From Granulibacter bethesdensis (GTDB taxonomy: Bacteria > Pseudomonadota > Alphaproteobacteria > Acetobacterales > Acetobacteraceae), in the NCBI RefSeq assembly GCF_001889545.1, contig NZ_CP018194.1:2119501-2183500 (forward strand): DNA of 64,000 nt, written 5' to 3'. This document shows positions 55,969 through 64,000 of this stretch, in pieces (position 1 is the first letter of the stretch; every line of letters begins with the position of its first letter). Below the pieces are notes generated by a model. It saw only the letters and a program-made list of their open reading frames with translations. It did not search any database and was not told the origin of the DNA. Both the position numbers and the translations under genes were made by a program.

Positions 55969-56945
55969 TCCGCCACCGCATGGCAGCCGCGATTGTCAGT
56001 GCTGCGCTGGCAATCCCGCTTTTCGCCACCAGTGCGATGGCGGGCAAAATTCTTGTCTCCAATGAAAAAGACAACACCATCACGGTGCTGGATCAAGACT
56101 CTCTCAAAATCATCAAGACCGTTCCGGTGGGTGCGCGCCCGCGCGGTATCGTGCTCTCGAAAGACGGAAAAAGCCTCTATATCTGCACATCCGATGCTGA
56201 TCATATCGAGGTGCTCGATCTCGCCAGTCTGACCGTCAGCAAAACCCTGCCGAGCGGACCGGATCCGGAGCTGTTCGCCCTCAGCCCGGATGGAAACACG
56301 CTTTATATTTCCAACGAAAACGACAACATGGTCTCTGTGCTGGATATCGGGCAAAGCAGGATTGTCGATGAAATTCCCACCGGCGTGGAGCCGGAAGGGA
56401 TGGCGGTCAGCCCGGATGGAAAAACCATCGTCAACACATCCGAAACCACCAGCATGGCGCATTTCATCGACGCCAAAAGCCATAAGCCGGTGGCCAATGT
56501 GCTGGTCGGCACCCGCCCGCGTTATGCGGAATACAACAAGGATGGCTCTCTGGTCTGGGTTTCTTCCGAAGTTGCAGGTCAGGTCGCGGTGATCGATACC
56601 AAGACCCATAAAGTGATCAAGACCATCAGCTTCGCGATCCCCGGCGTACCGAAAGAAGCAGTCCAGGCTGTTGGCATCGCCCTCAGTGATGACGGCAACA
56701 CTGCCTTCATCTGCCTTGGCCCGGCCAATCGCGTGGCGGTGGTGGATGCCCATACCTACGAGGTGAAAAAATATCTGCTGGTCGGGCAACGTGTCTGGCA
56801 CGCTGCTTTTTCACCGGATCAGAAAACACTTTATACCGCCAACGGAATCAGCAACGACATGTCAGTGATCGACGTGCCCAGCCTCAAGGTTCTGAAATCG
56901 GTGCCGGTCGGGCAACTGCCATGGGGCGTGGTGGTGGCACCCTGA
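55953..56945 (+). CDS. YVTN beta-propeller protein of the PQQ system (LutB-like)
   Basis: A 330-residue exported protein whose repeats (for example ILVSNEKDNTITVLDQDSL, TLYISNENDNMVSVLDIGQ) are YVTN-family beta-propeller blades, like TIGR03866 proteins in PQQ-alcohol loci. GGAG five bases before ATG 55953. It overlaps the preceding gene by 16 bases. It may bind metal or PQQ in the periplasm. Confidence 0.88.
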   Translation: MSHAMIRHRMAAAIVSAALAIPLFATSAMAGKILVSNEKDNTITVLDQDSLKIIKTVPVGARPRGIVLSKDGKSLYICTSDADHIEVLDLASLTVSKTLPSGPDPELFALSPDGNTLYISNENDNMVSVLDIGQSRIVDEIPTGVEPEGMAVSPDGKTIVNTSETTSMAHFIDAKSHKPVANVLVGTRPRYAEYNKDGSLVWVSSEVAGQVAVIDTKTHKVIKTISFAIPGVPKEAVQAVGIALSDDGNTAFICLGPANRVAVVDAHTYEVKKYLLVGQRVWHAAFSPDQKTLYTANGISNDMSVIDVPSLKVLKSVPVGQLPWGVVVAP

Positions 56946-57721
56946 TGCCGACACCATCAGCCCCTTCATCCGCCGCGCTGGCCGTAAGCAGCCTCAGCCA
57001 TGCTTTCGGGGCGCGTCGGGTGCTGGATAACGTCACATTCAGCATTCAACCCGGTGATTTCTCCGTCCTGCTCGGACTGAACGGGGCCGGCAAGACCACA
57101 TTATTCGGGCTGATCACAAGACTCTATCACAGCAAAAGCGGCCATATCGCCGTGCTCGGTCATGATATGCGCCGGGAACCAGGCCGCGCCCTTGCCCGTA
57201 TGGGGGCGGTGTTTCAACAATCCACGCTCGATCTCGATCTGACCGTGTTGCAGAACCTGACCTACCATGCCGCCTTGCATGGAATGCCCTCCCGAGAAGC
57301 CCGCGAACGCGCCCTGGAGGAACTTGGCCGGATCGGCCTTGCTGATCGTGCGGGGGATCGGGTTCGGCAGCTTTCCGGCGGACAACGCAGACGTGTCGAG
57401 CTGGCACGGGCGCTGGTCCATGCGCCTTCACTGCTGTTGCTCGATGAACCCACCGTGGGGCTTGATATCGAAAGCCGCCGCTTCCTGCTTCAGCATGTGC
57501 GCGAATTGTGCCGCGATCACGGTCTTGCCGTGTTGTGGGCCACCCATCTGATTGATGAAGCAGATGAGCAGGCCCGCATCATTGTGCTGCATCAAGGAAA
57601 GGTGCTGGCACAGGGTGCGCGCGATACCATTGTCCGTGACGCCGATGCCGTCGATCTCGGCACCGCGTTTGATCGCCTGACACGCAACGGTCAGAATACC
57701 ACGCGGGAAAAAGCCGCATGA
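56945..57721 (+). CDS. ABC transporter ATP-binding protein of the PQQ/lanthanide system (LutE-like)
   Basis: A 258-residue ATPase: Walker A GLNGAGKTT, Q-loop VFQQSTLDLDLTVLQN, signature LSGGQRRRVELARAL, Walker B LLLLDEPTVGLD, and switch His in WATHLIDEAD. The sequence matches the LutE/PedA-type exporter-like ATPases of methanol loci. ATG 56945 overlaps the stop of the preceding gene (TGATG) and its own end overlaps the permease gene (ATGA). Confidence 0.9.
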   Translation: MPTPSAPSSAALAVSSLSHAFGARRVLDNVTFSIQPGDFSVLLGLNGAGKTTLFGLITRLYHSKSGHIAVLGHDMRREPGRALARMGAVFQQSTLDLDLTVLQNLTYHAALHGMPSREARERALEELGRIGLADRAGDRVRQLSGGQRRRVELARALVHAPSLLLLDEPTVGLDIESRRFLLQHVRELCRDHGLAVLWATHLIDEADEQARIIVLHQGKVLAQGARDTIVRDADAVDLGTAFDRLTRNGQNTTREKAA

Positions 57722-58539
57722 CAACAGCGTTTTTATCACCCGCCCAGTACGGGCGCTGCATGACGGGGATTGTCCGCCGGGAGGCTTTACGCTGGGTCCA
57801 TCAACGCGGACGCTTTATCTCCGCCCTGGTGCGACCGCTGGTCTGGCTGGTCGTGTTTGCCGCAGGATTCCATTTCGTACTCGGCGTCTCAATTATTCCG
57901 CCTTACGAAACCTATGTTCCCTATGAGGTTTATATCGCACCGGGTCTGGTGGCGATGATCCAGTTGTTCAACGGCATGCAATCGTCCCTCTCCATGGTTT
58001 ATGACCGGGAGATGGGCAGCATGAAAACCCTGCTGATCAGCCCGTTTCCCCGCTGGTTCCTGCTATTGTGCAAGCTGCTGGCAGGTGTGACGGTTTCCAT
58101 TGTGCAGGCCTATATTTTTCTGGCCATTGCCTGGTTCTGGGACATCACGCCGCCTGTGACCGGCTATCTGGCCGTACTGCCTGCGCTGATCATGGCCGGC
58201 TTGATGCTGGGAGCGCTGGGGCTGGTTCTTTCCTCCTTTATCAAACAGCTCGAAAATTTTGCCGGTGTGATGAACTTCGTGATTTTTCCGATGTTTTTCA
58301 CATCCTCTGCCCTTTATCCGCTCTGGCGGGTCAAGGATGCCAGCACCACGCTATGGTGGTTCTGCCAGATCAACCCCTTCACCCATGCGGTGGAGCTGAT
58401 CCGCTTTGCTTTGTACGATAAGTTCGCCACGCAATCGGCGTTGATCGTCCTCACCTATACCATTTTGTTCATGGCAGCCGCCATTCTGGGCTACGACCCC
58501 GGTCGCGGGCTGATGGCCCGTCGTACGGCGGCAGATTGA
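57718..58539 (+). CDS. ABC-2 type permease of the PQQ/lanthanide system (LutF-like)
   Basis: A 273-residue membrane protein with six helices and the ABC-2 pattern (VAMIQLFNGMQSSLSMVYDREMGSMKTLLISPFPRWFLL, FVIFPMFFTSSALYPLW, WWFCQINPFTHAVELIRFALY). It pairs with the adjacent ATPase. In Methylorubrum LutE-LutF is essential for lanthanide transport into the cytoplasm. Coupled to both neighbours by overlapping start and stop codons. Confidence 0.9.
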   Translation: MTTAFLSPAQYGRCMTGIVRREALRWVHQRGRFISALVRPLVWLVVFAAGFHFVLGVSIIPPYETYVPYEVYIAPGLVAMIQLFNGMQSSLSMVYDREMGSMKTLLISPFPRWFLLLCKLLAGVTVSIVQAYIFLAIAWFWDITPPVTGYLAVLPALIMAGLMLGALGLVLSSFIKQLENFAGVMNFVIFPMFFTSSALYPLWRVKDASTTLWWFCQINPFTHAVELIRFALYDKFATQSALIVLTYTILFMAAAILGYDPGRGLMARRTAAD

Positions 58540-59192
58540 AAGTGTCGAACCTCATGCTGCGCAACACCGTCTTTCGCCTGACCTCTCTGCTGCTGCTGAC
58601 AACAGCCACCACACCGTCATGGGCCGCCTCTTTCGACAAGGATCCTGACTGGCCGTGCCAGCAAAGGCTGGTGCCGCATGTCGCGGCAGCCACCTACTGG
58701 GCCGGGGAAGCGCCTGTTCCCTCACCCGGGGATGCGCCGCAGGACAAGGCCCGTGCCGACGTGATTGCTGCCGTCTCCGACCGCTCGCTTCCGCTGACGG
58801 ATGGTCAGGCCAAGCTTGCCGCCTATGCCGATACCATTCCTCAGGCAGAGCGCAGCAAGGTGCTGGGAACCCTGTTCGCGGATATTACCGCTGCGGTCGA
58901 TACAGAACGCTCCTCGCTGATTTCCCGTATCAAGGAGCTGGGCCGTCATCAGCGCGGGCTTGCCAGACAGGTGGAGGCGGTCAATGGCGATCTGTCCAAA
59001 TTGCCGGAAGAGCCGCAGGGTGCCGATCTGGTTAAATTCAACGACCTGAATAGTGAGCGTGGATTGCTGGTACGCAGCTATCAGGAGACCCAACATACCA
59101 TGCGCTATGTCTGTGAGGCACCGGCTGATCTGGAAGGACGTCTGGCAGCCTATGCCCGGACGTTACAAGCCAAAATCCAGCCCGCTCACTAA
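58536..59192 (+). CDS. Exported coiled-coil protein of the PQQ/lanthanide locus
   Basis: A 218-residue protein with a signal peptide (LTSLLLLTTATTPSWAA), then a domain with DWPCQQRLVPHV near the N-terminus and a helical coiled region (ISRIKELGRHQRGLARQVEAVNGDL). It overlaps the permease stop (TTGA). GTG 58542 or ATG 58554 are alternative starts. Its position matches the small exported proteins encoded in lut clusters, whose roles are not established. Confidence 0.78.
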   Translation: MKVSNLMLRNTVFRLTSLLLLTTATTPSWAASFDKDPDWPCQQRLVPHVAAATYWAGEAPVPSPGDAPQDKARADVIAAVSDRSLPLTDGQAKLAAYADTIPQAERSKVLGTLFADITAAVDTERSSLISRIKELGRHQRGLARQVEAVNGDLSKLPEEPQGADLVKFNDLNSERGLLVRSYQETQHTMRYVCEAPADLEGRLAAYARTLQAKIQPAH

Positions 59193-59218
59193 GCTATCCT
59201 GCGCGTAACAGCGGGCCG

Positions 59219-59770
59219 TTACGGCTGCTCTGGCGGGAAGACTGGCTGGTTCGGCACAAGCCGGTAACCAGCCGCTTTCCATGCCTCGGTTCCTCCGGGA
59301 AACCAGGCGACATGGGGATAGCCATAGGACAACGCACGCTTTGCCGCGTTCCAGCTCATCCAGCAATTGGGCAGGCAATAGAACACCAGCAACTTGCCCT
59401 TGTCGCCCATGGTGGCGTTGGCAAGCTGATGCCGGAACCATGTATCAACGCCAGGCGGCAACGTTCCCAACCCGATATCGGCCAGCCACAGACTACCGGG
59501 AATATCGAGGCGTGGTGGAGGCATCCACGGTATTTCCGGCGCACTTCCTTTCGGCTTGCGGGGAGCGGCCATGGCATCAATCAGAACCACCCGGCCCCGC
59601 TCGATCACCGTATGCAGCGCATCCGCATCCAGCACGATGGCGCCTTTGAGCGTAGCAGGGGTCGGCGCCTTGAAATCCTGCATCCGGTAGCCTTCAGGCT
59701 CTGGCGCAGGGGATGCAGCCGCCACAAGCAAGGATGCCATCAGACCAGCCACAAGGCGCATCGTTCTCAT
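59219..59770 (-). CDS. PQQ-dependent catabolism-associated CXXCW protein
   Basis: A 183-residue exported protein with a rhodanese-like fold and the defining Cys-x2-Cys-Trp motif (CLPNCW, near residue 135), like TIGR03865 proteins. Such proteins accompany PQQ-dependent alcohol dehydrogenases; the CXXCW may handle thiol or metal chemistry during dehydrogenase maturation. It lies 33 bases after the xoxJ stop, so the two are probably one unit. Confidence 0.88.
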   Translation of the reverse strand: MRTMRLVAGLMASLLVAAASPAPEPEGYRMQDFKAPTPATLKGAIVLDADALHTVIERGRVVLIDAMAAPRKPKGSAPEIPWMPPPRLDIPGSLWLADIGLGTLPPGVDTWFRHQLANATMGDKGKLLVFYCLPNCWMSWNAAKRALSYGYPHVAWFPGGTEAWKAAGYRLVPNQPVFPPEQP

Positions 59771-59803
59771 GCTTTCCTCCGCTATCTTCCCTGTGAGGCC
59801 GGC

Positions 59804-60667
59804 TCAATGCGCGGCAGGTGCAGCTTTCGGGATGATCGGATGATTTTGTTCATCCAGCAACGGGACATGATATGCCATGAGAATATCGTCGATAGCAGGC
59901 TGGTTTTTGCGCAAGGCCGCATTCAGACGACGGCGCCACTCGGTTTCATTCGGGCGCACACCCAGCGCAACACGATAATCAAGCCGCACCTTTCCATCCG
60001 ACTGCAAAAAATCCATATGCAGCGGCAGCTTGCCCTCGGCGATGAAATAGCCGGCAAAGGGCCCCCAGATCAGGGCCACATCGATCTTGTGATCCAGCAG
60101 ATCCTGCAACATCTGGCGCGGAGGCGACTCGACGCGTGTATCGACCTGTAAGGAATAGGCGGTGGCACGATCGATCAGATGCGCATGCAACAGAAGATCG
60201 GAAGGTGGGGTCGCTGCGATCAGGCCGAACCGTTTGCCTGCCAGAGAAGGATCGGTCACGGATGTCGCGGTCAGATGATCCTCCTGCCGCGTCACGATCA
60301 TATAGGCGGAGTGATAATAGGCGCTGGTGCTGTCCATCATGCCATTACCGGGTACAACACCGATCACAACATCACATTTTTCAGCGATCAGCGTGTTGCG
60401 CAGAAAACCAACGGTCTGCGGAAACCATGTGTAGCTGACTGGAAGCGACAGGGTTTTCGCCAGCAATGTGGCGATCTTGTTTTCAAAACCTTCCCGCTTT
60501 TTATTGGAGAAAGGCATATCGGATGGATCGGCACAGACGCGGAAAGCGGACCGGCTGACCAGATCAACGTCATATTGGGCAAAAGCAGGCGCATGCGCCG
60601 CACAAAACGCCAGAAAGGTCGAGACAGCGGCCAGAAACCGCAACCGCCCAGTCATGACACGACGCAT
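59804..60667 (-). CDS. xoxJ: XoxJ, periplasmic protein for methanol dehydrogenase
   Basis: A 287-residue exported protein of the solute-binding fold; the characteristic start of the mature part is FRVCADPSDMPFSNKK. Homologs (XoxJ, MxaJ) are believed to assist maturation or folding of the methanol dehydrogenase and its PQQ-metal site. It lies 66 bases after xoxG in the same direction and precedes the CXXCW gene. Confidence 0.9.
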   Translation of the reverse strand: MRRVMTGRLRFLAAVSTFLAFCAAHAPAFAQYDVDLVSRSAFRVCADPSDMPFSNKKREGFENKIATLLAKTLSLPVSYTWFPQTVGFLRNTLIAEKCDVVIGVVPGNGMMDSTSAYYHSAYMIVTRQEDHLTATSVTDPSLAGKRFGLIAATPPSDLLLHAHLIDRATAYSLQVDTRVESPPRQMLQDLLDHKIDVALIWGPFAGYFIAEGKLPLHMDFLQSDGKVRLDYRVALGVRPNETEWRRRLNAALRKNQPAIDDILMAYHVPLLDEQNHPIIPKAAPAAH

Positions 60668-60733
60668 GGCACGCGCTCCAGAATCCTGATCCGGCGAAGC
60701 ACAGCGCCCCGCCGGAAAGGAAGAGGGATTAAA

Positions 60734-61165
60734 TCAGTCGTCGAAACGCTTCGGACGACCGCGGCCCAGCGCCCCGTCAGAACGGGCCTTCAGGTACATG
60801 TAAATAGCATCAAGGTTATTAACGACGTCGGCAACTTCACCAAAAGCGGGCATCACACTGTCGCTGGTGGTGGAGACGTTCTTGCGACCGTTAATGACAG
60901 TCTGGGTGAACGTGTCATAGCTCATGGTCTTGAGCGAGTTGGTCAGATTAGGGGCATAAGAGCTGCCGGAGCCATCGGGACCATGGCAACGCAGGCAGTT
61001 ATCGCCATAAAAATTGTAGCCATGAGCAATGGTCTTGTCGCCCTTGCCGTCTTTCACATGCTTCTTGTAATCCGGCGCATCATCCGCATGGGCTGCGGAA
61101 ACGGCACCGCCAGCGAAAGCCACGCTGAGCAGGACAGCGGCAAGGCGTGTTTTGATGTGTGGCAT
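60734..61165 (-). CDS. xoxG: XoxG, methanol dehydrogenase cytochrome c
   Basis: A 143-residue periplasmic cytochrome c with signal peptide and heme motif CLRCH (GDNCLRCHGPDG) and a probable Met ligand in VMPAFGEV. It is the expected electron acceptor of XoxF. It lies downstream of xoxF with 205 bases and a terminator-like hairpin between them. It is coded next to xoxJ. Confidence 0.9.
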   Translation of the reverse strand: MPHIKTRLAAVLLSVAFAGGAVSAAHADDAPDYKKHVKDGKGDKTIAHGYNFYGDNCLRCHGPDGSGSSYAPNLTNSLKTMSYDTFTQTVINGRKNVSTTSDSVMPAFGEVADVVNNLDAIYMYLKARSDGALGRGRPKRFDD

Positions 61166-61306
61166 GGATCGTCTTTTCCTTCCTCGGTCAAAAGGCCGTT
61201 ATCAGGGGTGACATCGGCTGTGGGACAAATTCCGCGTTATCTGCATATTTGCCCCAGACTAATTCCGGCATCCGAGGCATTTTGGACGCGATAGCAAGAT
61301 AAAGAA

Positions 61307-61334
61307 CCCCGGCGACACGTCAATGTCGCCGGGG
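61307..61334 (-). terminator. Hairpin after xoxF
   Basis: CCCCGGCGACA (61307-61317) pairs with TGTCGCCGGGG (61324-61334) around CGTCAA. On the minus strand it is followed by TTCTTT. It could end most xoxF transcripts, letting a fraction read through into xoxG. Confidence 0.75.
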
Positions 61335-61370
61335 CCAATAATCAGTCTGTCAGATGATGACCGGCATCGA

Positions 61371-63173
61371 TCAGTTGTCGATGCCGAACACCGTCAGCAC
61401 GCCGCCAAGCTGCGTGTAGCTGGCGAGCGAGCGATACGCACCCACCGCGCCCAGACCATCGGCGTCACCGGTCAGACCAGCGGCCATACCGATACCGGCC
61501 CAGCCACCAAGGCCGGACAGAACGGCAATGTACTCTTTGCCCTTGTGCTCATAGGCATTGACGTTGCCGATGATGCCGGACGGGGTCTTGTACTTGTAGA
61601 GCAGCTTGCCGGTCTTGGCGTCGACTGCCTTCAGGTAGCCTTCCAGCGTGCCGTAATAGACAACGCCACCCGCCGTGGAGAGCGCACCGGACCACACGGA
61701 GAACAGTTCCGGATCGGACCAGGCGATTTTGCCCTTGTTAACATCATAGGCAATGAAGTTGCCCAGATGGTTTTCGCCCGGCGGCGGATACATGTTGACG
61801 GTGGAGCCAACGAAAGGCTGACCGGCGGTGTAGGACACCTTGAACGGCTCATAGTCCATGCAGATATGGTTCGTCGGCACGTAGAACATGTGGTTCTGCG
61901 GGTCGAACGAGGCAGGCTGCTGGTCCTTGACGCCGAGCGCAGCCGGGCAGATGCCCTTCGTGTTGTGGTCTTCACCACCGGCTTCGGTGGAGTATTTCTT
62001 CACACGCTGCGGGAGACCGGTCTTCAGATCGACGCCGGTAGCCCAGTTGACGATCGGATCGAACTTGTTCGCCTGCAGCAGCTCACCCGTCACGCGGTCG
62101 AGCACATAGGCGAAGCCATTACGGTCGAAATGCACCAGCGCCTTGGTTTCCTTGCCGTTCACCTTGGTGTCGGCGAGGATCATTTCGTTGATGCCGTCAT
62201 AGTCCCATTCATCGTGCGGGGTCATCTGATAGACCCACTTCGCGACACCGGTATCTGCATCACGGGCAAAAATGGTCATGGACCACTTGTTGTCGCCAGG
62301 ACGCTGCACCGGGTTCCAGGTGCTGGGGTTGCCGGACCCGTAATAGATCAGGTTCAGCTTCGGATCGTAGGAATACCAGCCCCAGGTCGCACCGCCACCC
62401 GTCTTCCACTGATCGCCCTGCCAGGTCTTGATGGAGCTGTCCTTGCCAACCGGCTTGCCGAGAGCGGTGGTCTTGTCATCGAACAGGATCTGGTCATCCG
62501 TGCCGACAGAATACGCCTTCCAGACCAGCTTGCCGTCTTTCAGGCTGTAAGCGGTCAGGCGGCCCTGCACACCGAATTCACCGCCGGAGATACCGACGAT
62601 CACCTTGTCCTTCACAATGAAAGGGGCGCTGGTGGAGGTTTCACCCTTCTTCGGATCGCCGTTGGTAACTTTCCAGACTTCCTTGCCAGTCTTGGCATCG
62701 AGGGCGACAACCTTGGTGTCGGCCTGAGCCAGAATGATCTTGCCGTCGCCATAGGCAACACCACGGTTCACGGTGTCACAGCACATCACCGGGATGACTT
62801 CCGGATCCTGCTTCGGCTCGTACGACCAGATCACGCGACCATTGTCGTTCAGATCAAGGGCGAACACCTTGTTCGGAAACGGCGTGTGCACATACATGAC
62901 ATCGCCGATCACCAGCGGGCCGCCTTCATGGCCGCGCAGAACGCCGGTGGAGAAGCTCCATACCGGATGCAGCTTGCCGGCATTGGCCACCGTGATCTGC
63001 TTCAGGGCGCTGTAGCGCTGATTGGCGAAATCACCTGCCTGCATGGCCCAGTTGGCCGGGTTCTTGGACAGTTTCGCGAGATCTTCATTCGCACGCGCGC
63101 CATCAACCGCGGTCAGGCCGACAAAGGCTGACACGGCAACGGACATCGCAAGCAGTCGCTTGCTGGACTTCAT
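61371..63173 (-). CDS. xoxF: Lanthanide-dependent methanol dehydrogenase XoxF
   Basis: PQQ enzyme of 600 residues oxidising methanol (and probably other alcohols) in the periplasm. Signal peptide ends near ARANED. The adjacent cysteines Cys131-Cys132 (MCCD) form the usual disulfide ring over PQQ. The lanthanide signature is present: Asp324 in WDYDG and Asp326 two residues on, where calcium-type MxaF has Ala. Glu in SGGEFGV and Asn in [10 protein letters not shown] complete the metal site. GGAGG before ATG 63173 sets the start. Confidence 0.96.
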   Translation of the reverse strand: MKSSKRLLAMSVAVSAFVGLTAVDGARANEDLAKLSKNPANWAMQAGDFANQRYSALKQITVANAGKLHPVWSFSTGVLRGHEGGPLVIGDVMYVHTPFPNKVFALDLNDNGRVIWSYEPKQDPEVIPVMCCDTVNRGVAYGDGKIILAQADTKVVALDAKTGKEVWKVTNGDPKKGETSTSAPFIVKDKVIVGISGGEFGVQGRLTAYSLKDGKLVWKAYSVGTDDQILFDDKTTALGKPVGKDSSIKTWQGDQWKTGGGATWGWYSYDPKLNLIYYGSGNPSTWNPVQRPGDNKWSMTIFARDADTGVAKWVYQMTPHDEWDYDGINEMILADTKVNGKETKALVHFDRNGFAYVLDRVTGELLQANKFDPIVNWATGVDLKTGLPQRVKKYSTEAGGEDHNTKGICPAALGVKDQQPASFDPQNHMFYVPTNHICMDYEPFKVSYTAGQPFVGSTVNMYPPPGENHLGNFIAYDVNKGKIAWSDPELFSVWSGALSTAGGVVYYGTLEGYLKAVDAKTGKLLYKYKTPSGIIGNVNAYEHKGKEYIAVLSGLGGWAGIGMAAGLTGDADGLGAVGAYRSLASYTQLGGVLTVFGIDN

Positions 63174-63587
63174 AAAAATCCTCCCTGGGTTTGGCCGACA
63201 TCCACCAAAAACGCCCACCTTTCCGGCAGGTCTGGCATTGGCAGAAGCCGGTCGGAGCCGCCCCCGCCTGTTACTGGCTGACGCGGTGCGCGGGAGATTA
63301 TCTCTCGCAACCTTCCAACCACAAGAGGCAATATGGCATAAAATGCATAAAATAGGTTACATGATTGGAAATTTTGCGTCACAACAGCACATGATTTCCG
63401 ATATCACAGGCTCATTGTCGCCTTCTGACGATCTCTGCTGTCATGCTTTGTCAGTTAAATTACGTTTTAGAGAATCTGCATGAGCACTTTGTTCCTTCCA
63501 GAACGTCGGAAGGATGGTAGACTAAACGCGCGCGCAAGCATCACTATAAGCAAATAAACTGGCATTAAATGCCGTCAGGTTCAGGAA
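63174..63587. other. Divergent xoxF regulatory region
   Basis: About 414 bases between xoxF and the rightward gene at 63588, expected to hold both promoters. It includes a direct repeat of GCATAAAAT near 63336-63354 and GGCAT-taa-ATGCC (63561-63573) fourteen bases before the rightward start. No gene is seen here. Confidence 0.55.
63336..63355 (+). repeat. 20-bp motif shared with the histidine kinase start (copy 2)
   Basis: GCATAAAATGCATAAAATAG, about 163 bases upstream of the xoxF start. It differs at one position from the minus-strand sequence at 48295-48314. It is also an internal tandem repeat of GCATAAAAT. Confidence 0.5.
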
Positions 63588-64000
63588 ATGCTCCGTTACT
63601 CACTCTCTGCCTTGTTCTCCGCCATGTTGCTGACGGCTCCGGCCTTTGCCGCCGATCAGCCCGGCACCGAACCATCCACCAATCCGGCCGTCCATGCCGT
63701 GTTCGAATCACCGCATCTGGCCAATATCACCCAGCCGGAAACGCTGATCTATTCCTATGAGTACAAAGGTCCACAGTCTTTTACGGACACGGTGTCAGAA
63801 CAGATCATCAAGATCCATCCGGATGGCACCAAACTGGTCGGGTTTCACTTTCTGACTGGCGACCGATTCATGTTCACGCCATCGCTGGATGATTATCGCG
63901 GCAATCCGCTGGTGATGATCTTTCTGGAACATGATGTCATGGAAATGAAAAAATCCATCGGCATGGCCGCCGCCTATTTCCGTGCCCGCGTCAAGGAAGG
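63588..64000 (+). CDS. Exported hypothetical protein next to xoxF, cut off by the window end
   Basis: The frame starts at ATG 63588 and stays open to the last base (137 codons seen), so the C-terminus is missing. It has a signal peptide (MLRYSLSALFSAMLLTAPAFAAD). The mature part (SYEYKGPQSFTDTVSEQIIKIHPDGTKLVGFHFLTGDRFMFTPSLDDYRGNPLVMIFLEHDV) is beta-rich and unrecognised. Divergent location from xoxF suggests a periplasmic partner of the methanol system. Confidence 0.75.
   Translation, partial: MLRYSLSALFSAMLLTAPAFAADQPGTEPSTNPAVHAVFESPHLANITQPETLIYSYEYKGPQSFTDTVSEQIIKIHPDGTKLVGFHFLTGDRFMFTPSLDDYRGNPLVMIFLEHDVMEMKKSIGMAAAYFRARVKE

Noticed and set aside
61323-63131. 602-codon open frame on the plus strand opposite xoxF
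   Set aside because: xoxF on the other strand has all catalytic motifs, signal peptide and ribosome-binding site; this frame has none.

Overview
The window is about 64 kb of GC-rich bacterial chromosome with dense, short-spaced genes. The F0 ATP-synthase operon (with a b' subunit) separate from F1, a CcrM-type GANTC methyltransferase, a DciA/DUF721 protein and PQQ-dependent periplasmic oxidation all point to an alphaproteobacterium. A lanthanide-type methanol dehydrogenase together with ethanolamine use suggests an acetic acid bacterium (Acetobacteraceae, perhaps Granulibacter-like). The genus is an inference from gene content, not from a search. I found no tRNA, rRNA, CRISPR array, insertion sequence or prophage.

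Region 1 (1-12 kb) is housekeeping: end of a DUF1697 gene, rnhB, ccrM, a small exported collagen-like protein, a POT peptide transporter, mutY, a DUF721/DciA-like gene, a DsbA-like thiol oxidoreductase, a very long smc, and an ankyrin protein. Region 2 (12-24 kb) holds atpI-atpB-atpE-atpF'-atpF, a lipoprotein, a VWA/pentapeptide-repeat pair, ispH, thrB, rnhA, a peroxiredoxin, yqgE, a HAD hydrolase translationally coupled to pyrD, and small genes. Region 3 (24-35.6 kb) has an S24-like repressor that has lost its catalytic lysine, a glutathionyl-hydroquinone reductase/FkbM-like/Nudix operon, an RlpA-like protein, a BASS-family transporter, and an ethanolamine module (eutB, eutC, permease) without microcompartment genes. 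Region 4 (35.6-46 kb) carries a complete sulfate ABC importer, an OmpR/EnvZ-type two-component pair, a beta carbonic anhydrase, exported proteins, and an HtrA-like protein that appears to have lost its whole catalytic triad.

Region 5 (46-64 kb) is the most distinctive part: a lanthanide-dependent methanol-oxidation and probable lanthanide-uptake locus. It has xoxF (with the Asp-Tyr-Asp lanthanide signature), xoxG (cytochrome c), xoxJ, and a CXXCW protein. A run of five tightly packed genes follows (PQQ-system substrate-binding protein, YVTN beta-propeller, ABC ATPase, ABC-2 permease, exported coiled-coil protein), which resembles the lut cluster of Methylorubrum and pedA1A2BC of Pseudomonas. 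A TonB-dependent receptor is present, as is a divergently placed LuxR-type two-component pair that could be the sensor. Inserted among these are a class I cytochrome c and a second, NMT1/SsuA-type ABC importer with a probable Tat-exported binding protein. Its permease seems to start at CTG. A 20-bp sequence upstream of xoxF recurs with one mismatch over the start codon of the sensor kinase. A working model is: the TonB receptor admits lanthanide (perhaps chelated), ABC systems move metal or cofactor across the inner membrane, XoxF oxidises methanol, XoxG takes the electrons, and the two-component pair adjusts expression.

Start codons were chosen from Shine-Dalgarno spacing and neighbour overlap; family assignments come from motifs read by eye.
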